From positions 124,001 to 188,000 of the forward strand of contig BSBK01008841.1 of assembly GCA_027943335.1 (NCBI GenBank): a stretch of DNA of 64,000 nt, in the 5' to 3' direction. The notes below the pieces were generated by a model. The model did no database searches and was not told the DNA's origin. It saw only the letters and a list, made by a program, of their open reading frames with translations. Source of the stretch: Chamaecyparis obtusa (lineage: Eukaryota > Streptophyta > Pinopsida > Cupressales > Cupressaceae). Shown here in pieces: positions 22,787 to 35,250 of this stretch; the first letter of the stretch is position 1; the number at the start of each line of letters is the position of its first letter. The translations under genes and the position numbers were made by a program.

Positions 22787-23658
22787 CTGAAAGGAACATT
22801 TAAGTTATGTCAAACTAATGTTTCTATTATAGTAGGTATAGGAAAATTATAGAGAAGATTGCACTTTGTATAGATAGTCTTGTCTTTTTGCAACAAATCC
22901 ATTATTCTTGGAATGATAACCAATTCAGGTTCTTCATCCTCAAAGTTATGTATCGTCTGAAAGTATTCAGAATAAAATAGTTGTAATAGACTCTCCTCTA
23001 GCTATGCCCCAGCTGTAGAGATTAAAAACCAAGCTGGATTTGGTAGGGATGAAAGTTAATGATAGCTCAAAAAATTTATTGCTATTGATTCTATGAAAAT
23101 GCAATTAATAATCTTTGCAAATCCAGGGTAAACAATAAACAGGGCAATAACATATTAGCGCTTCTTGGGGTAGTTTCTGCTGGAGTACCGTTATATTGCT
23201 AGCAGTAGTTATAATGATGCAACAGGGGTCTCAAGCATATAGAGGATGGTGGCAAATGCAATAGACACTCTATCAAACTAAAGGGTGCAATACACAGATC
23301 ATTTACCTATCAATGGATTGTATTTGTAATAACAATTTTAATTAAAAATTGCAAGTAGAATTTAGAAAAGCCAATATTTCAGCCATTACAAAATGGTAAA
23401 GCTCAGTATTTCAAATCATTAAAGAATGCTAAACCTCAAAAATTCAAAATTCTTTAAAGAATGCTGGGTTTTACCGAGTACATGAAGGGTTAGCATAGTG
23501 TCTCTTGGTCAAGCTGCTACACTAATAGCCCATGACAATAGTTCTCTGCTCTCTTCTTCCTCTAACATAGATATTCCAACTACTATTACCCACATCCTTT
23601 ACCAAAAAAACCTTTCCTCTTCATCAACCCCTGTCAAATATTACAGTCTTCCATAATT
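22787..23658. other. CACTA interior, possible further exon near 22860-22960
   Basis: A minus-strand open stretch following TACTTTCAG (about 22962) reads TIHNFEDEEPELVIIPRIMD before running into the region of the stress-protein fragment. It might be an upstream exon of the same captured gene, but I cannot recognise it. The remainder shows nothing. Confidence 0.3.
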
Positions 23659-23762
23659 TTAAGTAGCCAACTTTGGCACCAAATGGGCTATTGCTCTAGG
23701 AATTCTAACAAGCACTTCATGACTGCCAAGGAGTTCCATAAGATCCTCTAAAACCTGAGGCT
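23659..23762 (-). pseudogene. Exon-like fragment with helical-repeat character in CACTA
   Basis: After an acceptor-like AATGTTCAG the minus strand reads PQVLEDLMELLGSHEVLVRI then PRAIAHLVPKLAT and stops. The amphipathic leucine pattern suggests a HEAT/ARM-type helical repeat. No donor is obvious and the source gene is unknown, so this may be chance. Confidence 0.3.
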
Positions 23763-24289
23763 CTGAACATTTTTTTTGTTCATTATTTTCATTGACATTT
23801 TTAAGGATTTTTTTTATGGTTTTAACTTCAATTTTGTACTTGAAGGCAAGTGGACAGAGTTATTCAACTCATAAGCTCTAGATTATAAATGCCCAAGATT
23901 GTAATGGATAGTTCTAATTCAGATTTCAGAGATGATTTAGTTGATAAGATACCCTTTGGTCTCAACACTAAGCCTAAAAACATGGATGTTATCCTCCTCA
24001 TTTCTCTGGTTTATTGAGAATTAACATACCAGCCTTCTTCTCCATACCTGAACTATTATGTTGAAGAGTGCATTGTTGAATCTATTTAAAATTCCCTAAA
24101 CAGAGCAACCTATGTCAATTCAATTCTTCCCTAGGCATTGGTAGATAGTAGTAACCCATGAAGATGATGGTAGATAGTATAGTAGCTTTGTTGGCTGCTC
24201 TCTATCACAAATATATTTCCTATCACTAATATATTAACAATAATGTTATGGTTCAAATATGTATGTTATTAGTAATATGTTAACAGGTC

Positions 24290-25195
24290 ACTGTTTTATA
24301 AAACATACTATGATTTCTTATTTGGATAATTAGAGAATCATCTCTTATTTTCTCTTCTTCCAAATGAAGACTAGTAAATCTAATGCTTTTTAAATGCTTG
24401 GTGGCAGCTAAGCTTATCGTGCAATATGATACTTTGAGACATAAGCAATTCAACATACATTCTATTTTCTAAGGAGTTTGTTCCCCCTTTGTTAATCAGT
24501 AAGTTTCTCTAGCACACTTTCTACACGTCTATTCATTTTTTCCATTATGAATTTTTTATAGGATACTATGTTCTGTTAAGTGATTATCTTTCATTTTACT
24601 GCATTTGATTACAAAAAATTTCTCTGTTCTGAAAAAATATTATCTTTGACAATGTGCTATATTACTTAACGCTTATTGCATTTCTAAAGACATACTATGA
24701 TTTTTTGTCTGGATAATTGGACATACTGTGATTCTAAAAACATTTTGCCACATACCCTGAAAAAAAAGACAATATGTGGCTCATGTGGATAAAGCTAGCT
24801 TGAACTACAAACAAAAGAGATTGTTTTTTGTATTCTTACATCATACATGTACTTTGTACTATTATTAATCTTTCTACTTACATTATCATAATAAAAATGT
24901 TGTTCTCATTTGTAATTATACAAATCCTTTGATAGAATTTTGTCCACTGTACACTTTGTTTAGTAAGTTGTATATGATGGAAAATCTGACTTAAATCCTT
25001 TGACAGAATGTTTCTTGCTGTAAACTTTTCTTAGTAAGCTATTTTTAATTCAATTTGATCATGGATGGAAAATCTAACTTACATCTGATCCCATCATAAT
25101 AAAATGTTGTTCTCATCTGTAATTATACAAATCCTTTGATAGAATTCTTCCTGTTGTACACTTTGTTTAGTAAGTTGTATATGGATGCTGTTAAT
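24290..25195. repeat. Degenerate tandem duplications in CACTA (period about 207 bp)
   Basis: The block beginning ATGTTGTTCTCAT at about 24897 and running through TTTAGTAAGTTGTATATG at 24977 recurs almost unchanged at about 25104-25183, a step of 207 bp, with a partial third copy between them (ATCCTTTGACAGAATG at about 24996). The phrase ACATACTATGATTT also recurs at about 24304 and 24690. Confidence 0.75.
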
Positions 25196-25285
25196 TAAAT
25201 TTCATCTCATACATAACTGTTTCACAATATGCCTAACAGAAATATCTGATATCATACATAAAGAGTACATGAACTATTTGAAACT

Positions 25286-26222
25286 CTACCTCAATAACAT
25301 AATTGTGATGTGTGTAGATGTGAATGGCTTAATACCTTCAGCTATCATTTGATGAAACCATTTGGCACCAAATTGAGCTAATCCTTTCTTACTGCAGGCA
25401 TAAATAAGAGTATTAAAAATCTTACAATTAAGATCACAATCTGAATCACTGTTTATCTCTTCTAAAAGTTTCTCAACTGTATTCCATTCCCCTCTCATGC
25501 TTAGCAACTTGAAGGCAATATTGTAAGCAGGTAAATTTCCTTTTTCTTTGTTATTCTTTCTCATCCAATTAAATAGTTTTAGTGACTTTTCCTGATCTTC
25601 GATTTCTAGTGTCTTGAGAATAGTATTGCAATGCTTAGAACAACATTCTGCTGCAATAGTTTTAAGTACATTTTCTATTTCTTCAACATTATTGGTAGAC
25701 ACGAGTGCTCCATAAAGGACGGGATTTATTTGGTCTGGCATACTGTTCAACCTCATTTCTACAAATCTTAGCTTGGAATATTTTCCTCCTCCTGTGAGAT
25801 TTTCTTCCATTTTCACCTACGAAGTCATTTTGCAATTGTTTATGAAGCAAATCACTGTGATTTCTTATAGCATACTATATCACAGATGCTCTAGAAATAC
25901 CAAATTCATCCACTGTAGTTTGTGCCAAATTTAGGGAGTCCTCTTGCAACACAATATCCAGTAAATCATCCTCTTTTGGATAAGACTCATTTATAGCGTG
26001 GGGTATTATGACTTTATTATTCCTACCAACTTGACATTTCTTTGGATAGTTGCATGCCCCAAAAATATGAATAGATTCACCTAGTATTGAATCTGAAATG
26101 CTTAATCTCAAAATTTTAGATTGTTCCTCTTGTAGAGAATTCTGAAAATTGAACCTCTTGTAGAGAACTCTAAAAATTGTTCCTCTTGTAGAGAACTCTA
26201 GATTTTGGGGGTTTTTCAACAA
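25286..26222 (-). pseudogene. Captured pentatricopeptide-repeat gene fragment
   Basis: Two minus-strand frames (25875-26222 and 25286-25816, offset by a frameshift and stop) encode the N-terminal part of a PPR protein. The 176-codon frame has SLKLFNWMRKNNKEKGNLPA then YNIAFKLLSMRGEWNTVEKL, and IFNTLIYACSKKGLAQFGAK then WFHQMIAEGIKPF, two clear degenerate 35-residue PPR motifs. The pattern is like Arabidopsis chloroplast PPR proteins of the At4g30825 type, from memory. The upstream frame is low in similarity and includes a threefold repeat of TTCCTCTTGTAGAGAA. No complete repeat array exists, so it cannot function as an RNA-binding protein. It lies inside the CACTA element. Confidence 0.75.
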
Positions 26223-26968
<746 letters not shown>

Positions 26969-29883
26969 TATATACACATTTCCTCATGTATCCACATCCA
27001 AAAAAAATAAAAAATCTCCACATCCCGCATTTGTTTTTGAATCCGCTTCTAAATCCGCACCTAAATCAGCTACTTAGTAATATATTGAAATTTTTCATCA
27101 AAGAAGTGGCTATTAAGAATGGTCACCACACAATGACTTTACAAATAGAATCATTTCTCCATACAAAGGATAAATCGGTTGTTGAGTCTATTATGGATGC
27201 TTGGATAACAAGGAAACTACTAATTTCTCAGTTCCCATAGCTCTCTGTCTGGAACATGAATAGAGGTTGTTGTCATAGGTTGCTAGGTTATACTTACATA
27301 TATTAGTAGAATTCACTACTAAGGTGAGTTCGAGCTATAAAATGTCCACAAGATTGAATTTATCTAGCCCTAGTGGCAAGAACATCATGACTGTCACTAA
27401 TTGTGGAAAGCATCATCAACTGATGATTAAGCTTCATTCCTTGTTTTGACATGGGAAAGGTTAAACAATTATTGCTATATATGTCATGGAAGCTTCTTTA
27501 CATTTCCTTGAAACTTCCTCTTACATTTGAATTGGTGAAGTAGTCCTCATTAGAGAATTATTGGCTTAATGTGTGCTATCTACCAACAATGATTTGCTTA
27601 ATAGTTCTATGCAACTTGTAATCCTTTCTATTTCCACATGATTGACCTTGCTCCTAAAATATTTCTCATTTTCTCTTTGATGTTGTAGGGACATGTTGAC
27701 TAAGTGATGACAAAACAAAACAAAATTCTCATTTTAATCTATCAAAGCTTTGTGAAAATTACCATTTATAATATGATCTGCCTCAATTAAGTTAGCTTTC
27801 TTTTATAGAATTGCCACAATCTAATTACCACCTTAAATCTCTTATCTCAGATAATTAGTTCATTGCCATACTATTGAAGTGCATTTTTTTTGTACACAGA
27901 TTAGGAGTATTTATGATATTTTGAAACAATTTATATTTCTTCACTTTTATTCACAGCTACTTTTGTCCATGAAACTCCAAGAAAAATAATGGTGAACTCT
28001 GAGTTCCTGCCAAGTATTCAATGTGTCTTGGTGAAATTGGGTACAAAAGGCTTGTGAAGGCTTGTAAAACACTTGTTTAGTTATGTTATAAAATCAGTTA
28101 ACCTCTCGAGTGTCAACATAGTGACTACTCCACAGCTTCATAAGATTGACCAACAATGGATTCATCTATGCTACTATATTGAATATCATTGTAATTTCAT
28201 AACAGTGCCTTGTATTGGAACATCACTGCATCTTTAGTCTTTGCAACACATTTCCATCTCTTTTGATTAAGTGATCTACTATCATTCATCTTTGTAACAG
28301 CCATCACATCTTTGGGAACCATCATAACAACCATCACATCTTTAATAGTTTTCATCTATTCTTCAGATAGTTTACCAAAATCTATGATTTTGTACTTTAT
28401 TCACCTTACCTATAGCTGAACATGGGACAAAAAGAAAAAAATTGGCTTGACTTATAGGCTGTGGAGTTGACTGAACCAAATATTTCAAACAATTAATAAG
28501 GACCCACACCAGCTTCTTCAATTCACAAAAATGCTCACAAGGATTTGTTCTGAATCATTTACTAACATTCTATTGTCTGTTCTTGTAGTGAGTATTGATT
28601 TAGTTGGTCCTTGTCGCATTAAGATATGCCTAATTTTAAGTACATACAGATTTTATTTCACGTACATAGTCATTTGAATTGTGAAGGCAAGATATCACTT
28701 AAAGGGATTAGCTATAATTTATGTATAATATAAGTTACGTTTTGAAGTCAAGATATCACTTAAAGGGATTAGCTATGTTTGATGATATTTTATATATCTT
28801 ACAGTTTAATTCATGGGTTGAAAGGTGAGACTGCTGCTTGACATTGCATTCTTTCTACTATTTGGAATTGATTTAAGGTTTTTCTGACTTCAGTATCACA
28901 TTTAAGTTTTTAACTATAGGCAACAAGTCCTTTCGATGAAGGTAATTATTGTAGAACATTGCTTGTGTGGTGAGTTTCCATTGTAATATAGAATTCACGT
29001 GCAATGCCATCATTGCAAGAATAACACATATTTCTACTTTCAAAATTTGAGTTTTTGTGGACTTAGTTCTACTAAGTGCTCTTGTACTTTTTTCTTGTTA
29101 AATGCTTGTCTGGGAGTTTACAAATATTATATTCTACAATCTAGAAGCTATGTTAAGGATAGTTGAAAGAAATTTACCCCTTATCTCTATAGATTTGTGG
29201 CTTAGAATTGATCAAGGATGACCACTACTTGGGAGGATCATGAAAAACTATGAGTGCACACTGTTAGATCAAACTAGATCAACAATCACCATGCATCATA
29301 CTTGCCAAGCTAGCCCATTAATGAGCGCATAGTCAAAATAGGACTACCAAATAAATAAAAGATACATGTGCAACAGTAAGGTCTTAGGTTAAATATGTAG
29401 ACTTTAGATGATCATGGACACAAACCAAAAGACTTGGGAAGGAAGCAAAGAATGAATATTCGGATGAGAACAAGATGGTTCTATTGCTAGATTTTTTTGA
29501 CTAGGTTTTGACCAAATTATCTTCAATCTAAGCAACAAACAAAAAGGCTAAAATATCAACCAGAGATATTTTTTAATAGCATGTAACCAGCGATGATATT
29601 TTTTATTTGCATAGACTGTTTATAGGCTGCTTAGGGCTTGAGGTTGATCAAGTTGCTAAGCATTTATGAAGGATTTTACCTTTCTTTTATAAGAAGAATA
29701 ATTTGTTTGAATTCATTAGGGAGAATCATATATGTGATCTCAGCTTTTAGTGTCTTATTTTAATTTAGCATCCATATTTTCATGAAGGTGTTTCTATTCA
29801 ATGATGTGCATTTTGTATTCCCCTTTGCACTCTTCCACTTGATCTTTTTACCTTGTGAATAGTATTATGTTCATCTTTTGCAG
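26969..29883. other. CACTA interior without confident genes
   Basis: About 2.9 kb, AT-rich. A frame ending at 27240 (KEVAIKNGHHTMTLQIESFL) has mildly protein-like composition near 27090-27235 but I do not recognise it. A short direct repeat (AAGATATCACTTAAAGGGAT) occurs at about 28690 and 28748. Confidence 0.35.
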
Positions 29884-31352
29884 TTGGAGGCATTCAAGAA
29901 AACACTTATGCAATCACTTCAAGAGGATGAAACACATGTATGTTTGAAGTTTTCTCTGAATATCCAAGTACAATAATCTAATGGCAAGTGCTATGCACTA
30001 TGGGTGATTTGTTTTCTATTTTCCAATTGCAAGGATTAGCAACAGATGGTTGCATCTTCAGTTGTGAAATTAATGTCCTGAGGATTAGAAAATGCAAGTG
30101 GAATTGTTTTATTTGATTTTCTTTGTGGATTGTGTCTGCAGTAGTCAAAGACACTAGAAAGCACCATAAGTACACAAGCATCAAAATCTTCTTTTAGTTC
30201 ATCTATAAGAGGTATGTGTTAGATTCATAGAGTTAATTTTTCTGACCATTTTGAATTGTTTCATTTTCCCAATGATATTAATCTGACAGTGTTTACATGT
30301 CTCCTGTTGACTTTCTAACGTATAGGATCTATTTAAACATGGCCCTTAGTTGGGTTAAATAAATAAAATTGCTTATTCATAACTAAAAAATGTTACATTT
30401 TGAATTCTTAAAATATGGGAAGGAAACTTAACACTAGCAAACTAATTTATGTTGGTGCGGAAGCAACAATTAATGGCATGCTATCAAATTTGGTAGGAAG
30501 TGAAACAATGGAAACATGAAGTTTGATTATAGAAGAGGAGCATCATGTAGAGTACAATGGTGTGTGGATATTTTAAATATATGGTGGCATGAAGTATGAG
30601 ATGATTTCTTTAAAACTAGTTCACTATTCAAGTTCATCCTCATTCTATTAACAATTATTCTATATATGGGCTTGCAGGTTCTAGGTACAGTGAAAAGAAA
30701 TTTTCCTTTACTCCCTATCTCACACCACAAAGAACTCCAATAGGAACACCAAATACAAAATATGCTGCAGGTTCACCAAAAATATCTCATGTAAGGTCTC
30801 CAAGATGACATTTTACTTCTGGGTCTCCCACTAAGCGACAAAGTGAAAGCATAAATTCCTCATTGTTGCCACCAATTTACCATGCAATAGCACCAAATTC
30901 ACCTCCTCACAAAAGATCAATTCCAGGTACTTTGAAGTTATCAGATAAATTCATAAGTGAAGCACTGAACTGTTAGCTTTTAAAATAATACTCACTTGCC
31001 ACATGGTGATCCTTTCTTACTTCCACAAAATTTAGAAATATTTTGTATGCCTTCTCATGAAAATTTCTTTAATTCAGCACGTACTCCATGAGTTGATGGA
31101 AAAGATTTCTTCCGCCAGGCTTGGCTTGTAAACATGCAATGTGCAACATGCTCAAGTTTTGTTTTTTTTGTTCATTTTGTTAAATAATCAAATTGAATTT
31201 CAAAAGATAAATGTGGATTGACACTTTTCAGATGGTTGTGATAAAATAATGAATCTTTATTGTCATTTCTTAGGAATTGATTATCATTAGAACAATTCAG
31301 TGCATTTCTTGCAAATATCAAAGAGCTTAATGCTCATCAGCAAACTAGAGAG
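29884..31352 (+). pseudogene. Captured fragment of an At4g15545-like gene (five exons, decayed)
   Basis: Exons 29884-29937, 30145-30211, 30678-30926, 31078-31127 and 31274-31352 are each bounded by AG/GT. Exon 1 reads LEAFKKTLMQSLQEDE; exon 3 is Ser/Thr/Pro-rich (FTPYLTPQRTPIGTPN); exon 4 has VDGKDFFRQA; exon 5 has EQFSAFLANIKELNAHQQTR. These match, in order, the plant-conserved coiled-coil protein typified by Arabidopsis At4g15545 (function unclear to me). Exon 2 uses the second AG of CAGTAG. Stops (TGA in exons 3, 4 and 5) and a phase mismatch at exon 5 show it is a pseudogene. N-terminal and last exons are absent. Introns are retained, so capture was at DNA level. Confidence 0.8.
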
Positions 31353-32831
31353 GTATGTATTATGTTTGTGTTTGGTTAGTAATAGATGTTTAGAAATAGA
31401 TTTCTTGTATTTATTGGGAACACTTTAAAACCAAATAAATCATCTAGAAATAACTCAGATCAGTAGTCTATTGAATGTATGATTAGCACCGTATTGCAGG
31501 AGAACTTAGGGTATCATATCCTATAATTACAGCATCTATCATATCTGCAATTTGCACTTCCAAGTTGTAAAGTTGGAAGCACCCTCTAGACAGTCACTCT
31601 AGTCAAGTTTGCAGTTTGTGGAACACACTGAAACCAAAAAAATCAATTGGGGATAACTTAGATTAGTAGTCTATTTTAGTGTAGATCAAAAAATCATCAC
31701 ATGAGTGGTTAGGGCATCTCATCCTACAATCTTACAGATCTCTTATTTATTTCAATCATCAAAGCAAGGGCACCACACTTGCTGGAATCTGCTAACAAAT
31801 CCTTAACATCTAGCAATAGTCTACACATTTTAGATCATTGTGCTTTATACTATGTTAAGTTTTCTTACAACAACATGCACATTTTCTACTGGAAAAAAAT
31901 CCTTACTACAAAGTGGCCTTTTCAAAAATTCCAATTCAAATAAGTAGATTTGTCATTTGAAGGAAGGAAGCCGCAGGCCACAATATTTTAGTTGAAAACA
32001 CACAAGATATAGCATGTTCATAGCCATCAAAAAATGTGGCCACACAACTTGAAAAGAGTATGATATTTTCTTCAATGTTTATACAATACAATTGTTGTAC
32101 AGATATCAACATCATCTGAAGTAAATTGTTTCTAGTTTGTACAGCTATCAATAAAAGCTCTTTCATCCGTAATTATCTTCCATTTCTGTGGCGGCTTACA
32201 TTGGCAATTCAAGCTCATTGAACTTGATTGCAATATTTTCCTTAGTGTTTACACAATACAATTGTTGTACAGATATCAACATCATCTGAAGTAAATTGTT
32301 TCCAGTTTATATAGCTATCAACAAAAGCTCTTTCATATGTAATTATCTTCCAATTTTGTGGTGGCTTGGATGCCACGGCTGATCAAGTCGCAATGGTATT
32401 CCTTCATAGTAATTATAAAGCAAAAGTTACTTCAATATCAATTTCATCAGCTCTAAGTTGTTCCTTACCCTATGTTTAGCCTTTGATTTCTTTGTTGTAT
32501 GAAGTATTTTTTCAGTATCTGATGGCTATACATTTAAGCGTAGATATAAAAAAATCAGAATCTATCTGCTTATCTGCTTTGCTCAGATTAATCATCTTTG
32601 CATATTTGCTGCAACATTGGTTTCAGCCAAGACAACATGTATCAACACTCTAATCGGTGAACTCTTGTGTTGTTTACATCAAAAGTGCTAGTTTTAGAAA
32701 TATTCATTAATACTTATACTATTTTGGTTATATTAACATCCATGTTGAATATACTTGATTAAGGTCATTTTTAGATTAAATTGTAAGGTTTTTATACTCC
32801 TATTGTGTAGGTTGTGATGAATATTCTTCAA
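31353..32831. repeat. CACTA interior with 170-bp direct duplication
   Basis: The segment around 32062-32200 (ACAATACAATTGTTGTACAG, then AGCTATCAATAAAAGCTC) recurs at about 32233-32372 with a step of 170 bp. An earlier looser duplication links about 31420-31540 with 31625-31740 (GTAGTCTATT). No gene is supported here. Confidence 0.7.
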
Positions 32832-32903
32832 AGGGTACTAGCTCAGTGGAAGAGCACCTACATTACAAGTAGGAAGATGGTGGTTTGATTCCATCGTACC
32901 TTA
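32832..32903 (+). tRNA. tRNA-Val(UAC)-like cloverleaf, bacterial/organellar type, probably a pseudogene
   Basis: All four arms fold: acceptor AGGGTAC/GTACCTT (7 bp, one G-T), D stem GCTC/GAGC, anticodon stem CCTAC/GTAGG with loop ATTACAA (anticodon TAC, valine) and T stem GGTGG/CCATC with loop TTTGATT. T8, A9 and T33 are conserved and the discriminator is A. CCA is not encoded. The text resembles bacterial tRNA-Val more than plant cytosolic or the intron-containing plastid gene, as I recall them. The T-loop C56 is T, as is the internal promoter B box, suggesting decay. It sits within the right arm of the CACTA transposon, 480 bp from its end. Confidence 0.65.
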
Positions 32904-33370
32904 ATATTACTACATCAATGACTAAATATAGGACTAAACAATGATTAAATGTATGACTAAATTAATGTAAAAAAATATAATAAATGTAATGATTAAATAT
33001 ATGACTAAATATATGATTATAATGATTGAATAAATGGATATCATGACTAAATGAATGACCAATTAACAACTCAACTGACTAAATTAATGAGTAAAAATAC
33101 TACCAAATTGATTAAATAAATGAGTATAATGATTAAATAAATGACTATAAAGACTAAATAAATGACCAATTAATAACAACAAATGACTAAATTAATGAGT
33201 AAAAATACTACCAAACTGATCATTCAACACAGCCAACATATGACTAAAATCTGTTTAGTCACAAATTTGGTGGTGTTATAATTGACTGGTAATAAACTAT
33301 TAATGGTCATGTGATCAAAATTAGTCATCTATATGCAATTTTCAGTAGTTTTTTTAGTCTAATTTTGCTA
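32904..33370. repeat. CACTA right subterminal repeat region
   Basis: At least ten copies of ATGACTAAATNNATG and relatives fill this stretch in the same style as the left arm. The final part has inverted copies (GTTTAGTC, TTAGTCAT, TTTAGTC) near the terminus. Confidence 0.88.
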
Positions 33371-33384
33371 TTTTTGTACTAGTG
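33371..33384 (-). repeat. CACTA right terminal inverted repeat
   Basis: TTTTTGTACTAGTG, the exact reverse complement of the left end, followed by the TAT duplication at 33385-33387. Confidence 0.96.
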
Positions 33385-33387
33385 TAT

Positions 33388-34510
33388 GTTTTAAAACAAA
33401 TGTATAACTTTGCAAAAACTCAACCCATTTCAAATGCCTTTGATTCAACTTTTTTTGACTATTCAAATATTACAAAGCTTGACGATTAGTATACAAAAAA
33501 AACTCCTTAGGAAGCAGATAGTGACTCCACTTCTTCAATGCCTGAACTATAGCATAAAATTCCTGATCATAAACATAATATTTTCTCTTGGCATCATTTA
33601 ACTTCTCACTGAAATAAGCAATAGGTTTGCCTTATTGGCTCATAACAGCTCCTATTGCAGTACCGCTAGCATCACAGTCTACTTGACACACCTTATTAAA
33701 ATTTGGAAGTGCTAAAAGAGGTTGTTCTGCAACTTTTTGTTTCAACAATTGAAAACTCTTTTCTGCCCCATTAGTCCACTTAAACTCTTTTCTATCCCCT
33801 CTCATTGTTTTAGAAAAGGGACCACAAATACTGCTAAAAATTCTGATAAACTTTCTATAAAAATTAGCTAGACCATGAAAAGATCTTATCTTGGTAGCAC
33901 TCCTTGGAGCAGGCCAATCAAGGATAGCATGTACCTTCTCTAGGTCCATTTTTAGACCTTATGTGGAAACTACAAATCCCAAATACACTAACTCTTCCTT
34001 CACAAAATTGCACTTCTTCAAATTAATCAACAATTTCTCATCTCTCAGCTTCTCAAACAGTATATGAATATGCAGCATATGTTCCTCTAATGTCTTGCTA
34101 AAGATCAAAATATCATCTAGGTACAAAATAACAAACGTACCAAGAAATTCTTTCAGAACCTCATTCATGAGCCGCATAAAAGTACTCGGTGCATTGGTTA
34201 GCCCAAAAGGCATGACTAACCACTCATGCAGTGCTTCCTTTGTCTTGAAGGAAGTCTTCCATTTATCTCCTTCTCTGATCTGAATCTAGTGATATCCACT
34301 CTTCAGATCTATCTTTGAGAAATAAAAAGCTCCACTCAAACAATCCATAATATCATCCATTCATGGCAATGGAAACCGATACTTGATTGTGATCTTGTTT
34401 ACTACTCTGAAATCTGTACACATCCTCCATTCTCTATTCTTCTTTGGTGCTAATACTGCTGGTACAATACATGGACTCAAGCTCTCCTGAATCAATCCCT
34501 TCTATAACAA
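33388..34510 (-). pseudogene. Gypsy B reverse transcriptase and RNase H (5' of the CACTA break)
   Basis: Frames 33959-34213 and 33632-33949 carry [31 protein letters not shown] (catalytic), [25 protein letters not shown] and [19 protein letters not shown]. The sequence is colinear with Gypsy A 13260-14370 and resumes precisely where the CACTA element leaves off. A TAA separates the two frames at the position of the last RT motif. Confidence 0.92.
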
Positions 34511-35250
34511 ATCATGTACTTATCTATTCAACTCTTCACTTTCTGTTGGTGTCATTCTGTATGCTACCTTGTTTGAGAAATTGACTCATGTAATAAAATC
34601 CATCTGATGAATGATCTTCCTTACTAGTCGTAATCCATTAGGTACATTATTAGATATAATATCCTGAAACTCATTCAAAAAATCTACAACCTCTACAGGT
34701 ACATCCTCTACTTCTTCTTTACCAACTTTTGGAATTAAAGAAAACCACACATGCTCATGCCTCGTACCATCTAGGAGTTTTCTTCCATCAACAAATGTTA
34801 TTCTTGCATTACCACATACCTTTTCTTCGGTCTCCTTCAATGGCTTTAGCTTATGTCGCACTCCATCATTTTTCAAGGAATAGGTATTCGCATGACCATC
34901 ATTTACAATACATTTGTCAAACTGCCACTGTCTACCCAACAACATATGACATGCATCCATAGATATGATATCACATAGTACCTCATCTTGGTACCCGCCG
35001 ATCTTGAACTTTATCAGGCACAGTTCACTGACCATGACCTTGTGGTCATCCTGCACCCAGGAAATCTGATATGGATGTGGGTCCTTCTATCTCTTGAGCT
35101 TCAACTTTGTCACCATCTCTTCTGACACCAAATTGTCAATGCTTCCACTATCGATAATCACATCATAGCATTTAGCCTCACACTTGCATCTAGTGAAAAA
35201 TAGGCTTCTCCTTTGTTCAGGTTCATTCTCACCACTCAGTCAGACTCTTC
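34511..35250 (-). pseudogene. Gypsy B protease and RT tether
   Basis: The protease catalytic segment DVIIDSGS lies near 35140-35165 and the GRQWQFDKC motif near 34915. Frame 34586-35056 is open for 156 codons, longer than in A. It matches Gypsy A at 14370-15131. Confidence 0.88.

Noticed and set aside
32832..32903. tRNA-like sequence as the head of a SINE
   Set aside because: The acceptor stem closes with its 3' partner and the sequence after it is CACTA subterminal repeat with no SINE body, tail or target duplication.
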